This document shows positions 1 through 8,090 of a stretch of DNA of 34,545 nt, piece by piece. The notes beneath the pieces are model-generated. The model saw only the letters and a list, made by a program, of their open reading frames with translations. It searched no databases and was not told the DNA's origin. The first letter of the stretch is position 1. Each line of letters starts with the position of its first letter. The position numbers and the translations under genes were made by a program. The DNA comes from Kiritimatiellia bacterium (lineage in GTDB: Bacteria; Verrucomicrobiota; Kiritimatiellia; RFP12; UBA1067), in contig JAFSTA010000261.1 of the NCBI GenBank assembly GCA_017450695.1, positions 1-34,545 on the forward strand. Reading direction: 5' to 3'.

Positions 1-378
1 CGCGACGGGGCGCGCCCCTCCCGATCTCCGCGCCTCTGCGTGAGAATCAGTTGACCAGTTCGCGCGTTCTGCAGTGCGGTCGCGACGGAGCGCGGTCCTC
101 CCATCTCCGCGCCTCCGCGCCTCTGCGTGAGAATCAGTTGACCGGTTCGCGCGTTCTGCAGTGCGGTCGCGACGGGGCGCGACCCTCCCGATCTCCGCGC
201 CTCCGCGCCTCTGCGTGAGAATCAGCTGATCGGTTCGCGCGTTCTGCAGTGCGGTCGCGACGGGGCGCGACCCTCCCGATCTCCGCGCCTCCGCGCCTCT
301 GCGTGAGAATCAGTTGACCGGTTCGCGCGTTCTGCAGTGCGGTCGCGACGGGGCGCGCCCCTCCCGATCTCCGCGTGA
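1..378. repeat. Tandem 80-88 bp intergenic repeat array
   Basis: Four near-identical units lie head to tail at 1-80, 81-167, 168-255 and 256-343, followed by a partial fifth copy at 344-378. Each unit holds a CGCGACGGGGCGCG core, CTCCGCGCCTC and CTCTGCGTGAGAATCAG segments and a TTCGCGCGTTCTGCAG segment. Units 3 and 4 differ at only a few positions; unit 1 is shorter because it lacks one CCTCCGCG step. There are no unique spacers between units, so this is not a CRISPR array. The core is shared with the hairpin repeat found throughout the window. Open frames through it are not credible genes. Confidence 0.9.
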
Positions 379-419
379 GGAAATGAGACGGCGGACAAGC
401 GACAAGCGCGGACGGTGGG

Positions 420-480
420 CTAACAGCTACCCCTACAAGCTAACAGTTACTCCCCACAAGCTAACAGCTACCCCCTATTT
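420..480. repeat. Three 20-21 bp tandem repeats
   Basis: Three direct repeats start at 420, 440 and 461 with the shared core CTAACAGYTACYCC, the first two also ending in ACAAG. They lie directly upstream of the candidate promoter of the next gene, so they could be regulator sites, but nothing in the sequence identifies a regulator. Confidence 0.75.
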
Positions 481-486
481 TTCATC

Positions 487-515
487 TTTCCAGTTGGAAG
501 GTGTTTTGATACACT
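487..515 (+). promoter_or_regulatory. Candidate promoter with overlapping dyad
   Basis: TTTCCA at 487-492 is separated by 17 bp from TACACT at 510-515, about 34 bp upstream of the start at 549. The -35 region overlaps the dyad TTCCA-GT-TGGAA (488-499), a plausible operator. A TTTCCAA half-site follows near 519-525. Both promoter boxes are imperfect, so support is moderate. Confidence 0.4.
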
Positions 516-548
516 GGGTTTCCAAACTTCAGGTAGAAAGGACATGGG

Positions 549-1883
549 ATGAATTGGTATCAGTCATTCGGATTGTGGGCGGCGGTTGTGACGCTCGGCC
601 TTTATGCGTCCGCGCAACAGGCGGTGGATTCCGGCACGGTACAGCGACAGATCCTGCAGGCGGAGTATCACGTCCGTGAATTTGAGAAAGAGGTCGAATT
701 GCAGAAGGGCGGGGAGAAGAGGGTTTGGCGGTCGAAACAGGACGCGGTCTCCCGCGTTCGCCGTCTGAAGGAGGCGTATCCCAACGACCCGAATGTGGAT
801 AAACTCTTCCTGCGCGTCCGCACGGCGTTGATGAAGTCCAAGGGCGACTTCACGGAGGTTGCGGCGGAGTGGACGGCGTACAAGCGAAATGAGGAGACCT
901 TGCGCAAGACTGTTGCGAAGCTGGGCGAGACGGAGTGGAAGCGTCTGCTCGGCGAACACGCAGGGAAGGTGTTGGAGAAGGCGTTCCCGACGCCCGATTC
1001 CGCGAAGGTGACGGTGGACTCCCTGGATGGGACGTATGTGGTTCTCGACGACATCCGTTATCCGATGAACCAGTTTTACGGGGCTTCCGGCGAATATATC
1101 CACACCGGCAGGCCGTCTGCGGGCTTCTACTTTCTCCAGATCTCCTCACGCGACTGGCTGGGACCCTACGAAGCCGTGAAGCGTTACCGCCGAAACGTGG
1201 ACAGCGGACTGCAAGACGTGGAGAAATGGACGGTGCTTGGCAAGATCGTGGATGTGACGATGGAGAATCCCCGTCCGAACGAAGAAGGGGTGGGCAACGC
1301 CTATTACGGATGGATCGTGCAGCCGGTCGCGCTCTACGTACCCGGATGCGTACTCGCGGTCCGCAACACGGAAGGCGAGCAGACAGGGCGGTTCATCGGC
1401 GAGGAGCAGGTCGAGCAAATCAAGAACGGCTGGTACACGGTCAAGGAGGTTCCAGAAAATGTGACGCCCGAACGGCTGATGGAAATCTTCATGACGGCGA
1501 TCAAGGAGAAGAACTACAAACTCTACTGCGCGTGCATTGATCCCGAACGGCAGAAAACGCCGGCGGGCGAAGACCTGCTCCGGTATCACTGGGACTTGCA
1601 CCAGGAGCGGTTCCACAAAGAGTACATCCACGCCACCTTCGGCAAGGCGAAGATCGCGGTACAGCAAGGGTTCGACGAGAAGGATGAAGACGAGAACTTT
1701 TTCCTGACCGACGAACAGAAGGCGACGCTGAAAAAAATCAGCGGCGTGAAGATCGAGGAGGCGACGGTCGAGTCGAAGGCGTATGACGCGAACGGCAAGC
1801 AGCTCGGTTCGCCGCACCCGCACACCCTGATCCGCAGGGGAGGCGGCAGATGGTACGTGGAAGATTACGCGCCCCGGTTCTAG
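549..1883 (+). CDS. Secreted protein of unknown function
   Basis: A 444-residue protein whose N-terminus (MNWYQSFGLWAAVVTLGLYASA) looks like a Sec signal peptide, cleaved around residue 22 at SAQ-Q. The start is fixed by an AGAAAGGA ribosome site ending 6 bp upstream; the ATG at 544 gives only two codons. Residues 25-140 are charged and helical. The middle (about 155-290) is mixed alpha/beta with several aromatic strands. The last 140 residues (from about TPERLMEIFM) have the helix-then-strands layout and a closing Gly-rich WYVEDY strand seen in NTF2-like/DUF4878-type domains, but I cannot confirm that. No catalytic motif is visible. The next secreted gene starts 17 bp after the stop, so the two are probably co-transcribed and may act together in the envelope. 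Confidence 0.8.
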   Translation: MNWYQSFGLWAAVVTLGLYASAQQAVDSGTVQRQILQAEYHVREFEKEVELQKGGEKRVWRSKQDAVSRVRRLKEAYPNDPNVDKLFLRVRTALMKSKGDFTEVAAEWTAYKRNEETLRKTVAKLGETEWKRLLGEHAGKVLEKAFPTPDSAKVTVDSLDGTYVVLDDIRYPMNQFYGASGEYIHTGRPSAGFYFLQISSRDWLGPYEAVKRYRRNVDSGLQDVEKWTVLGKIVDVTMENPRPNEEGVGNAYYGWIVQPVALYVPGCVLAVRNTEGEQTGRFIGEEQVEQIKNGWYTVKEVPENVTPERLMEIFMTAIKEKNYKLYCACIDPERQKTPAGEDLLRYHWDLHQERFHKEYIHATFGKAKIAVQQGFDEKDEDENFFLTDEQKATLKKISGVKIEEATVESKAYDANGKQLGSPHPHTLIRRGGGRWYVEDYAPRF

Positions 1884-1900
1884 GAGATGGGAGGGATACG

Positions 1901-3070
1901 ATGAGAAACATTCTGGTAATGACGATTTCGCTACTCGCGGTTGCGGTTGTGACGGCGAAGGACTTCAAGACGATGTCGAAGGAGGAGATCAATGCGACAG
2001 ACAAGGCCGTCTGGGGAAATGGCATGACGTTAACCGGCGAGGACCTGCGCGAGTATCGAGATCTGTGGTCAACGCTCAATCAGGCAATGACGCTGATAGA
2101 CCATGCGGAAAAGGACAAGGTGTTCCAGCGCGTCGATGCAGACGCGTCGATGCAGGCTCTCTTCACGTTCATCGTGAAGCCGTTTGTCAAGAACGTGAAG
2201 CGGGTTGAGTCGCCGCCCGGAAAATCTACCGGAAACGACTCGCGGGATACAGGTTTGAAGGCGCTGGATGCGCTGACTCTGATGTTTCGGCATATCGATC
2301 AGAATACGCGCAAGAAAGTCTCCTCACTCGTCGATTGGAGCGTGACCATGAAACTCCCGCAGCGCTACACGAACTGGGAACGGATCATCGAACGGTTTGA
2401 CGCATGGAAGCACACGAAGACGTTCGAGAAATTCGACAAGTCGTTCGGTGAGTTTATGCGGCTCGTGGAAAAGATGGAACGGGACAAGTCCGGCGCGGTC
2501 GCCGGAACGGTGTTGCTCATGGCGTCCGGACTCGACAAGTTCGCCGACAACCAATGCCGCAAGGAGGCGTTTTTCGACCGTGATCTCCGGACGATTGACA
2601 ATTACCTCTACACGATCCGAAACGAGGCCTATCAGGCGCACAAGGAATACCTGGACCAGTTCGAGAAATACCGCGACGAGGCGATCTCCGCGCTTCGCAC
2701 CGACTGGGAGTACTTCAAGGAACATGGCATCAACCTCCCTCCGGTGGCTCGCGGGCGGCTCGAAATGCTCCTCCGGAGTTTCGAGGCGCTGCTGATTCAC
2801 GCGAACGAATACGTCCCGAAGTGCCGCGAGCTGTTCAAGAAAATAGATGACACCTCCAGCGAGACTGGCAAGCTCCGGACGAACACCGGCTTTGCGACGC
2901 ACCGGGCGTTTCTGGCGTCCGGTGCGACTCAGGCGAACGGATGCCCCGGCTACACGCGGCGTGTGCGCGTAGCGCTGGAGGACTGCAAGGCCGCGTACCT
3001 GAAGGCGCTGGACCGCATGAACAAAGAGGCGAAAAACAACGGCCGCCCCGTCATCGAAGGGTGGAGATGA
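1901..3070 (+). CDS. Secreted, mostly helical protein of unknown function
   Basis: A 389-residue protein starting at ATG 1901, placed 6 bp after a strong GGGAGGGA ribosome site. The frame is open further upstream to 1850, but that stretch overlaps the previous gene and would bury the signal peptide. Residues 1-19 (MRNILVMTISLLAVAVVTA) form a clear Sec signal peptide. The mature part is rich in Lys, Glu, Asp and Arg with few prolines and reads as a long helical protein (about residues 60-340), without transmembrane segments or recognisable catalytic residues. There is no lipobox. It follows the preceding secreted gene by 17 bp and is likely the second gene of a two-gene operon. I do not recognise the family. 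Confidence 0.8.
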   Translation: MRNILVMTISLLAVAVVTAKDFKTMSKEEINATDKAVWGNGMTLTGEDLREYRDLWSTLNQAMTLIDHAEKDKVFQRVDADASMQALFTFIVKPFVKNVKRVESPPGKSTGNDSRDTGLKALDALTLMFRHIDQNTRKKVSSLVDWSVTMKLPQRYTNWERIIERFDAWKHTKTFEKFDKSFGEFMRLVEKMERDKSGAVAGTVLLMASGLDKFADNQCRKEAFFDRDLRTIDNYLYTIRNEAYQAHKEYLDQFEKYRDEAISALRTDWEYFKEHGINLPPVARGRLEMLLRSFEALLIHANEYVPKCRELFKKIDDTSSETGKLRTNTGFATHRAFLASGATQANGCPGYTRRVRVALEDCKAAYLKALDRMNKEAKNNGRPVIEGWR

Positions 3071-3426
3071 GAGCTGGCAGCAAGTAGCTTGCCTATCCGT
3101 TCAACCCAGATTCCTCTGTTGGACAATTTTTAGACCCCCGGAATACACGCGGAATACACGGAATCTGCCGCCGAGAGCGCTTCGCGCGACCACGAAGACC
3201 TTCCGCCGGGCCACATTCGGGAATGCAAGTGAGGGTAAGTTTTTCCCCTCGCACGATGGCGCCTCTGCGTGAGAACCCAAACAAGGAATCCAGGTTGATC
3301 GTTCGCCAAGAACGGTTCCGAGGCGACCGCATGACCGGCTGACGCCGCCCGTTCGAAGTTCTGAGCGAGGAGCCGTGGGGAGTAGGCGGTAGCGGTAGCG
3401 TTTTGTCTCGTGTCGCGGTACGGGCG
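3071..3426. other. Intergenic space between convergent genes, repeat fragments
   Basis: No credible gene was found here. It contains two tandem copies of GGAATACACG (near 3138-3163), a motif that recurs near 27530 and 33914. It also has a GAGGGTAAGTTTT segment (near 3231) shared with about 33989, and a CGCCTCTGCGTGAGAA segment (near 3260) shared with the 5' tandem array. No convincing T-tailed terminator hairpin is visible. Confidence 0.55.
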
Positions 3427-6000
3427 CTAGCGGAAGAGGATCGCCTGGGCGTCGTGCAAGTCGAAGGTACAGACCGCTGTCCTGCCGCGCCACTCGACCG
3501 TGACGGGTTTTCCGTCCAGCGTCTGCACGGCGGCGTACCGTTTCTTCATCGGGATTTCCGCCGTTACGCCTTTCACCGGATTCGGGTTGTAGTTGGAGAA
3601 CCCGACGAAGGCGCGGCATCCTTCGTCCAGTACCCCCGCGTCGATGTTCCCGTGCGAGAGCGAAATTTGGCGCGTGGCTCCCGCAGCCTCGGCGACAGCC
3701 GCGATCCTGGCGCGGACGGCTTCATCACCTTCCATCCACCAGGGCACGCCGTAGCGGATCACTCCCGAGACAATCTCATGGGCGGCATTCCCGTTCGGCG
3801 TCAGGTCTCGGAACAGTTCACGCCGACGCAAGGCGCCCGCGCAGAAGTTCATGCCTGGCAGCCACGCAAAGGTGACGACCTTGCCCTGATCGACCGCCGT
3901 CTCGCGGACAGGCATCCCGGTGTCGCGTTTCTTGTACTCGAACTCCGCGCATTCCGCGCCATCCAGCGCAACCGACTCGCCTTCCGCGCGCCAGGCGTCA
4001 AAGAGCGGGGAGGGATCATCCGCCTCGTCATGCGTCAGTGCGCCCGGCGTAAGGACAAGCGTCCCGCCTCGTTTCACCCACTCCAGAATCGTCTGTTGCG
4101 AGACGCGGTTCAGGTTGCGCATTGTGGCCCACAGAACCTTGTAGCCGTCCAAAAAGCCATCCTCGACCATGTGCTCGCGAACGAAATCGACGCGGTAGCC
4201 GGAGAAGCGGAGCGCATAGAAATCCCCGCGCATCTCGCTCTTGCAGTAGTTGCGGCGGGATCCTCGGCTCGAAGTTTCCGTCCGCCAAACGTCGGTCGAT
4301 TCCGAGAGAAGCATGGCGATATCCGCCTTGGCGCGTTTCTGTCCCAACAGATACGGAGCGGCCTCGTAGAGCATCCGGTTGCACTTCGCCACGGCCACAA
4401 ACTTCTCTGGCGTGTCCGCCCACTCGCACCAGGTTCCGTGAAAACCGAGGTTGTAATAGGTGAAGTCGGTGTTGCCGTTCAGGAGGGCGCTCATGAAACC
4501 GTGCGCGTAGGAGGCAGCCTCGCACCGACACGGGAAGAGCATCTCCCGGGAGCGTCCACCGGGGCGCGTGTTGAGTTCCCGCATCTGGGCGACAAACGCC
4601 GGGACAAGCATGGCGTGCGCCATCGGTCCGGTAGGCATGGCGTAAGGGGTCATTCCCTGCATCTCCGGGTAGTCCAGCGAACCCTCCCTCGCCAAGAGGA
4701 GCGGCCCCGGCGAGTTGAACAGCGTCTGTTGCCAGCTGCCGCCTTCGCCTCCATACCACGGAATGAAGTTCGCCTCCGTTTTCACATTCGCGCCGAAGAT
4801 CGCCTTGACGTCATCCGTCGCCGCCCGGTAGATGACGGCCGTTTCCTTCGCCCGTGCGCGAACGGTTAGGTAACGCACCAGCCGCGCCTCGCGCGTCGCG
4901 GGACGGTTCGTCAACGCGCTCGCGTTGATAAACTCGACGGCGACGCCCGTCGGGACTTCGGGCGCGAGTCTTTCCCGGAAGGACTCGAAGGTAGCGCGGA
5001 ACGCGGGAGAGTTCGTGTATTCCCCGATCACACCGACTTCATCGCCGATCTTGAGAACCGATAGTTCGGCAACCTTGTCGCCCGCCTGCTCCTTTCGTTT
5101 CTCCCAGCAGGCGCGACTTCGGATGTGCCACCCGGAATCATACGGCACATACAGGTCTTTCCGGGTGGTGATGAACCAGCCGAATTCCGTGTCGAAACGA
5201 TCCTCCCGGGCGGGATCCGCATGGAAGAAGGTGTTCGAACAGTTGATGCCGAGGCGACGGAGGAGGCCGTTGACCTTCAGGCGGAGCCGTGGATCCCGCG
5301 TCAGCAGGCTCTTCTCCCAGTGCCAACTGTGGAGCGCCAATTCCCCATGCACATGCGCGGAACGCGGCATCTGGATCTCGCCGCATCCCGCTTCCTCCAA
5401 CGCCTTTTCAAGCACGTCCAGATGGTCGGCGAACCAGCAGACCCGCGGCGGTTCGCCAAGCCTCACCACATCGAAAAGTGCGCTCACCACGCCGCCTTCG
5501 ACCCGTTGCGGAGGAAGGGAAAGGACAGGATGACCGTCCGGCGTATCGGCGATCTCCAGCCCGACGGTCATCGGAGCCTCCATCCATTTGTAGCGGTCGT
5601 AGGGACCCTGCCCCGAATGAAACATGAAGATACAGGACTGGTACCAAAGATCTGGGGACGGCGACCTCCTCCGGTAACGCGGCATCTGGATCCATCCCGA
5701 AAGCCCGTCCTCGCCGATCTTGGAGTCCCATCCGTTCATCGGCCTTTCGGCGTGATGGGAGTGGACGATCCGGATTTTCACCCTGGCTCCTTTCGCCTCC
5801 GGCGCGGAAAGGCGCAGGTAACAGTTGGTCACGATGTCGGTGTCAAAAGGCGGCCGGTTGTCCGCAGCGCGGGTCCCAAACGAAACCGCCACGGCGAACC
5901 ACATCACGCAAAGTCGATAAATTCCGATTCCGCACGGATTTCTGGTCTGGGATTTTCCGTTCACTCCCTTCTCGAGGGCGAACTTTGCCTGGCGCTTCAT
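3427..6000 (-). CDS. Large secreted putative glycoside hydrolase (GH-A/GH42-like architecture)
   Basis: An 857-residue protein from ATG 6000, with AGGAAAGG 9 bp upstream; an in-frame TTG at 6009 is a less likely start. It has a long n-region and a hydrophobic segment (about 30-44) ending FGTRAA-DN, which fits export. Residues 170-560 contain His/Trp/Tyr-rich motifs such as HSWHWEK and a GDE motif (D320, E321). About residues 610-680 read VLWATM...ILEWVKRGGTLVLTPGA, which resembles the trimerisation (amidotransferase-like) domain of GH42 beta-galactosidases and related hypothetical glycosidases. The C-terminus is beta-rich, like an accessory Ig domain. This layout suggests hydrolysis of extracellular oligosaccharides, but the family and catalytic pair cannot be assigned by eye. 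It is a single gene with its own candidate promoter at 6082-6110. Confidence 0.65.
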   Translation of the reverse strand: MKRQAKFALEKGVNGKSQTRNPCGIGIYRLCVMWFAVAVSFGTRAADNRPPFDTDIVTNCYLRLSAPEAKGARVKIRIVHSHHAERPMNGWDSKIGEDGLSGWIQMPRYRRRSPSPDLWYQSCIFMFHSGQGPYDRYKWMEAPMTVGLEIADTPDGHPVLSLPPQRVEGGVVSALFDVVRLGEPPRVCWFADHLDVLEKALEEAGCGEIQMPRSAHVHGELALHSWHWEKSLLTRDPRLRLKVNGLLRRLGINCSNTFFHADPAREDRFDTEFGWFITTRKDLYVPYDSGWHIRSRACWEKRKEQAGDKVAELSVLKIGDEVGVIGEYTNSPAFRATFESFRERLAPEVPTGVAVEFINASALTNRPATREARLVRYLTVRARAKETAVIYRAATDDVKAIFGANVKTEANFIPWYGGEGGSWQQTLFNSPGPLLLAREGSLDYPEMQGMTPYAMPTGPMAHAMLVPAFVAQMRELNTRPGGRSREMLFPCRCEAASYAHGFMSALLNGNTDFTYYNLGFHGTWCEWADTPEKFVAVAKCNRMLYEAAPYLLGQKRAKADIAMLLSESTDVWRTETSSRGSRRNYCKSEMRGDFYALRFSGYRVDFVREHMVEDGFLDGYKVLWATMRNLNRVSQQTILEWVKRGGTLVLTPGALTHDEADDPSPLFDAWRAEGESVALDGAECAEFEYKKRDTGMPVRETAVDQGKVVTFAWLPGMNFCAGALRRRELFRDLTPNGNAAHEIVSGVIRYGVPWWMEGDEAVRARIAAVAEAAGATRQISLSHGNIDAGVLDEGCRAFVGFSNYNPNPVKGVTAEIPMKKRYAAVQTLDGKPVTVEWRGRTAVCTFDLHDAQAILFR

Positions 6001-6081
6001 CTTTGTCAACCTTTCCTGCTGTCACGGTTCTCATCCCATCAGATGACGGGCGGTTGGTTTACCACGATCAAGGCAAGGTCT

Positions 6082-6110
6082 AGCCTAGCAAAAATCGCCG
6101 CCAATATCAA
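6082..6110 (-). promoter_or_regulatory. Candidate sigma-70 promoter of the glycosidase-like gene
   Basis: On the minus strand TTGATA (6110-6105) is followed after 17 bp by TAGGCT (6087-6082), which has an extended -10 TG one base upstream. It lies about 80 bp before the ATG at 6000. The -10 box is weak, partly compensated by the TG. Confidence 0.45.
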
Positions 6111-6220
6111 CGCCGCAGAATTTCTTTCCGCTTTCCGCACCGGGGCAGCGCGAGGCAAAAGCCGATTGCCTACCGCCTTGCGGCATCGGAATGAAGGTGG
6201 TTCAGCCGGGTAAGCATTTC

Positions 6221-6240
6221 GGTCGCGATGGGGCGCGACC
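6221..6240. repeat. Hairpin repeat copy (GGTCGCG/CGCGACC)
   Basis: A perfect 7-bp inverted repeat, GGTCGCG and CGCGACC, flanks the 6-nt loop ATGGGG. It belongs to the dispersed intergenic family also seen at 12396, 12555, 16141, 27667 and in the arrays at both ends. Downstream (about 6270-6350) is a pyrimidine-rich run of short CCTTCTGTCC-type repeats. The 6001-6533 gap otherwise holds only the two promoters listed separately. Confidence 0.8.
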
Positions 6241-6372
6241 CATACTTGCAGGATGGCCGAATCTCTTCAATCCCTTCTGTCCTTTCCGTCCCTTCTGTTC
6301 CTTCCGTCCCTTTTCTCTCTTCTGCTCCCCACTGCGCTCCCCGACTCCCCCCGACACCCGAACTCTTTTTGC

Positions 6373-6401
6373 TTGCCATCGCGGGCGTTTTGGCGTATAG
6401 T
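6373..6401 (+). promoter_or_regulatory. Sigma-70 promoter of the rpoN operon
   Basis: TTGCCA at 6373-6378, a 17-bp spacer and TATAGT at 6396-6401. It lies 132 bp upstream of the rpoN start, leaving a leader of about 125 nt. It is the only good promoter pair between the divergent glycosidase-like gene and rpoN. Confidence 0.7.
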
Positions 6402-6533
6402 GGCATCTCGAAAGCCACAGTTGGTATGAAATGTGCTTGACCGTGGTCTTCGCTGGTAGTGCAAGGGGTGTTTGGAATCGGCGTGGATGTCCGTTGCACA
6501 GGTGGATGGTGACACGCCGATGACTGAAAACCT

Positions 6534-8090
6534 ATGTCTGCGCCCGGTTTTACTTTAGCTCAACAGCAGCGTCAGATCCAGACGATCGCCCCGCAGTTGC
6601 GGCAGTCGCTGGAGATGCTCCAGAAGCCGATTCTGGAGCTGCGCCAGTCTGTTTACCATGAGATGGCGCGGAATCCCCTGCTGGAAGAAATGGTGGATCC
6701 TGCGGAAACGCGGGAGTCGGACGGCCAGCACCAGGAAGACGAGCAGTCCATCTCCGATTACGGGCAGGATTACGACCGGGAGATTGACGGACGCGAGGAC
6801 CCTTACGAGCTGCAGCACGGGATGAGCCTGGAAGAGAACGAGAGCCGGGATCAGGAGCAGGAGTTGAATTTCGACCCCGATGACGCCACGATGCTGAATC
6901 AGGATGACGAATTCCGTGATTACTCGCTGCAGGGCATGGAGAACGGGGTTGACCTGGAAGACCAGAGCGAGAAGCGCCAGTATCTCTTCGATTCCCTCCG
7001 GCAACCGGTCTCCCTGCAGGAGCATCTGCTCACCCAGCTTTCCTACCTCTCGTTGCCGGAAGAGGACTTCCTGCTGGCGCGCATGTTGGTCGAGAACATC
7101 GGCAACGACGGTTATTTCTCCGGTTCGCTTCCGGACATCGAGATGGTGACCAGCAGGAGCGAAAAGGAAGTGTTGCGCGTCCTCTCAATCATCCAGCAGT
7201 TCGATCCGCCTGGCGTCGGCGCGCGCACGGTACGCGAGTGCCTGTTGCTCCAGCTCCATGCGCGGGACCCTTCGCCCCTGCGCGACAGCGCGATCCGGCT
7301 GGTTGACCAGCACCTGGAGTTGCTGGCGCGTCACGACACCTCTGCGCTTTGCGCCGAACTGAAGGTGAGCCGGGAGGAGTTGGCGCGGATTCAGGAGATG
7401 ATCCGTTCCCTCGACCCGCGTCCCGGCCTCCAGTTCTCCGCAACGAATACGGTGTACGTGGAACCGGAGGTGACCGTGGTACGCGAGCGGGACGGCCGGT
7501 ATGTGGCGCACGTGGAAAATGATCGGATCCCGCAGATTCACATCAGCGAGAAGTATCGCCAGCTCCTCGACGACCCCGGGACCAGTGCGGAGACCAAAAA
7601 GTATGTCCGCGACCGTCTGCACGCGGCGCTGTTCTTGATCCAGAGCATTGAGCAACGCCAGGAGACGATCCGCAAGATCGCCCAGACGATTGTCGATACG
7701 CAGAAGGATTTCTGGACGAAGGGAATCCGCGAACTCCGCCCGATGACGATGGTGGATGTCGCGAAACAGGTCGGCGTACACGAAACGACCGTGAGCCGCA
7801 CCGTCGCGAACAAGTACATGCGCACGCCGGTGGGCGTCTTCCTGATGAAGTTCTTTTTCAGCACCGGATTGAAGGCATCCACGGGCGGAACGGTCTCCAA
7901 CAAGTCGGTGCAAGACATGGTCGCCGCACTGGTTCGCGCGGAGGATCGCGACAAACCGCTGTCCGACCAGGACATCGCGGAAAAACTGAAGGAGAAGGGA
8001 ATCGAGTGCGCCCGGCGCACGGTCGCCAAGTATCGCGACATCCTCAAGATTCCGTCCTCCTCGAAACGGCGGGGGACGGGATGGAACTGA
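6534..8090 (+). CDS. rpoN: RNA polymerase sigma-54 factor
   Basis: Sigma-54 directs RNA polymerase to -24/-12 promoters and needs AAA+ enhancer-binding activators to open DNA. At 518 residues it is slightly longer than the usual 430-500. Region I is the Gln/Leu-rich N-terminus (about 1-50: QQQRQIQTIAPQLRQSLEML, then MARNPLLEE). A long Asp/Glu-rich region II follows (about 55-150). The core-binding region comes next, then a helix-turn-helix (about 400-425, VAKQVGVHETTVSR). The diagnostic RpoN box ARRTVAKYRD is at 493-502. No key segment is missing. The ribosome site before ATG 6534 is poor, and an ATG at 6520 is out of frame. aroA begins inside the last codons, so the two are translationally coupled. 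No activator gene or clear -24/-12 promoter was seen in the window. Confidence 0.97.
   Translation: MSAPGFTLAQQQRQIQTIAPQLRQSLEMLQKPILELRQSVYHEMARNPLLEEMVDPAETRESDGQHQEDEQSISDYGQDYDREIDGREDPYELQHGMSLEENESRDQEQELNFDPDDATMLNQDDEFRDYSLQGMENGVDLEDQSEKRQYLFDSLRQPVSLQEHLLTQLSYLSLPEEDFLLARMLVENIGNDGYFSGSLPDIEMVTSRSEKEVLRVLSIIQQFDPPGVGARTVRECLLLQLHARDPSPLRDSAIRLVDQHLELLARHDTSALCAELKVSREELARIQEMIRSLDPRPGLQFSATNTVYVEPEVTVVRERDGRYVAHVENDRIPQIHISEKYRQLLDDPGTSAETKKYVRDRLHAALFLIQSIEQRQETIRKIAQTIVDTQKDFWTKGIRELRPMTMVDVAKQVGVHETTVSRTVANKYMRTPVGVFLMKFFFSTGLKASTGGTVSNKSVQDMVAALVRAEDRDKPLSDQDIAEKLKEKGIECARRTVAKYRDILKIPSSSKRRGTGWN

Noticed and set aside
1-378. CRISPR-like appearance of the 5' repeats
   Set aside because: The units are 80-88 bp and directly adjacent, with no unique spacers, no leader and no cas genes.
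314-679. A 121-codon open frame running from the repeat array into the first gene
   Set aside because: It is made of translated repeat sequence (GRDGARPSRSPRE type) and overlaps the signal peptide region of a better gene. It has no ribosome site.
6402-6533. Search for a sigma-54 (-24/-12) promoter in gene upstream regions, including autoregulation of rpoN
   Set aside because: No TGGCAC-N5-TTGC pair with correct spacing was found by eye upstream of any gene in the window.
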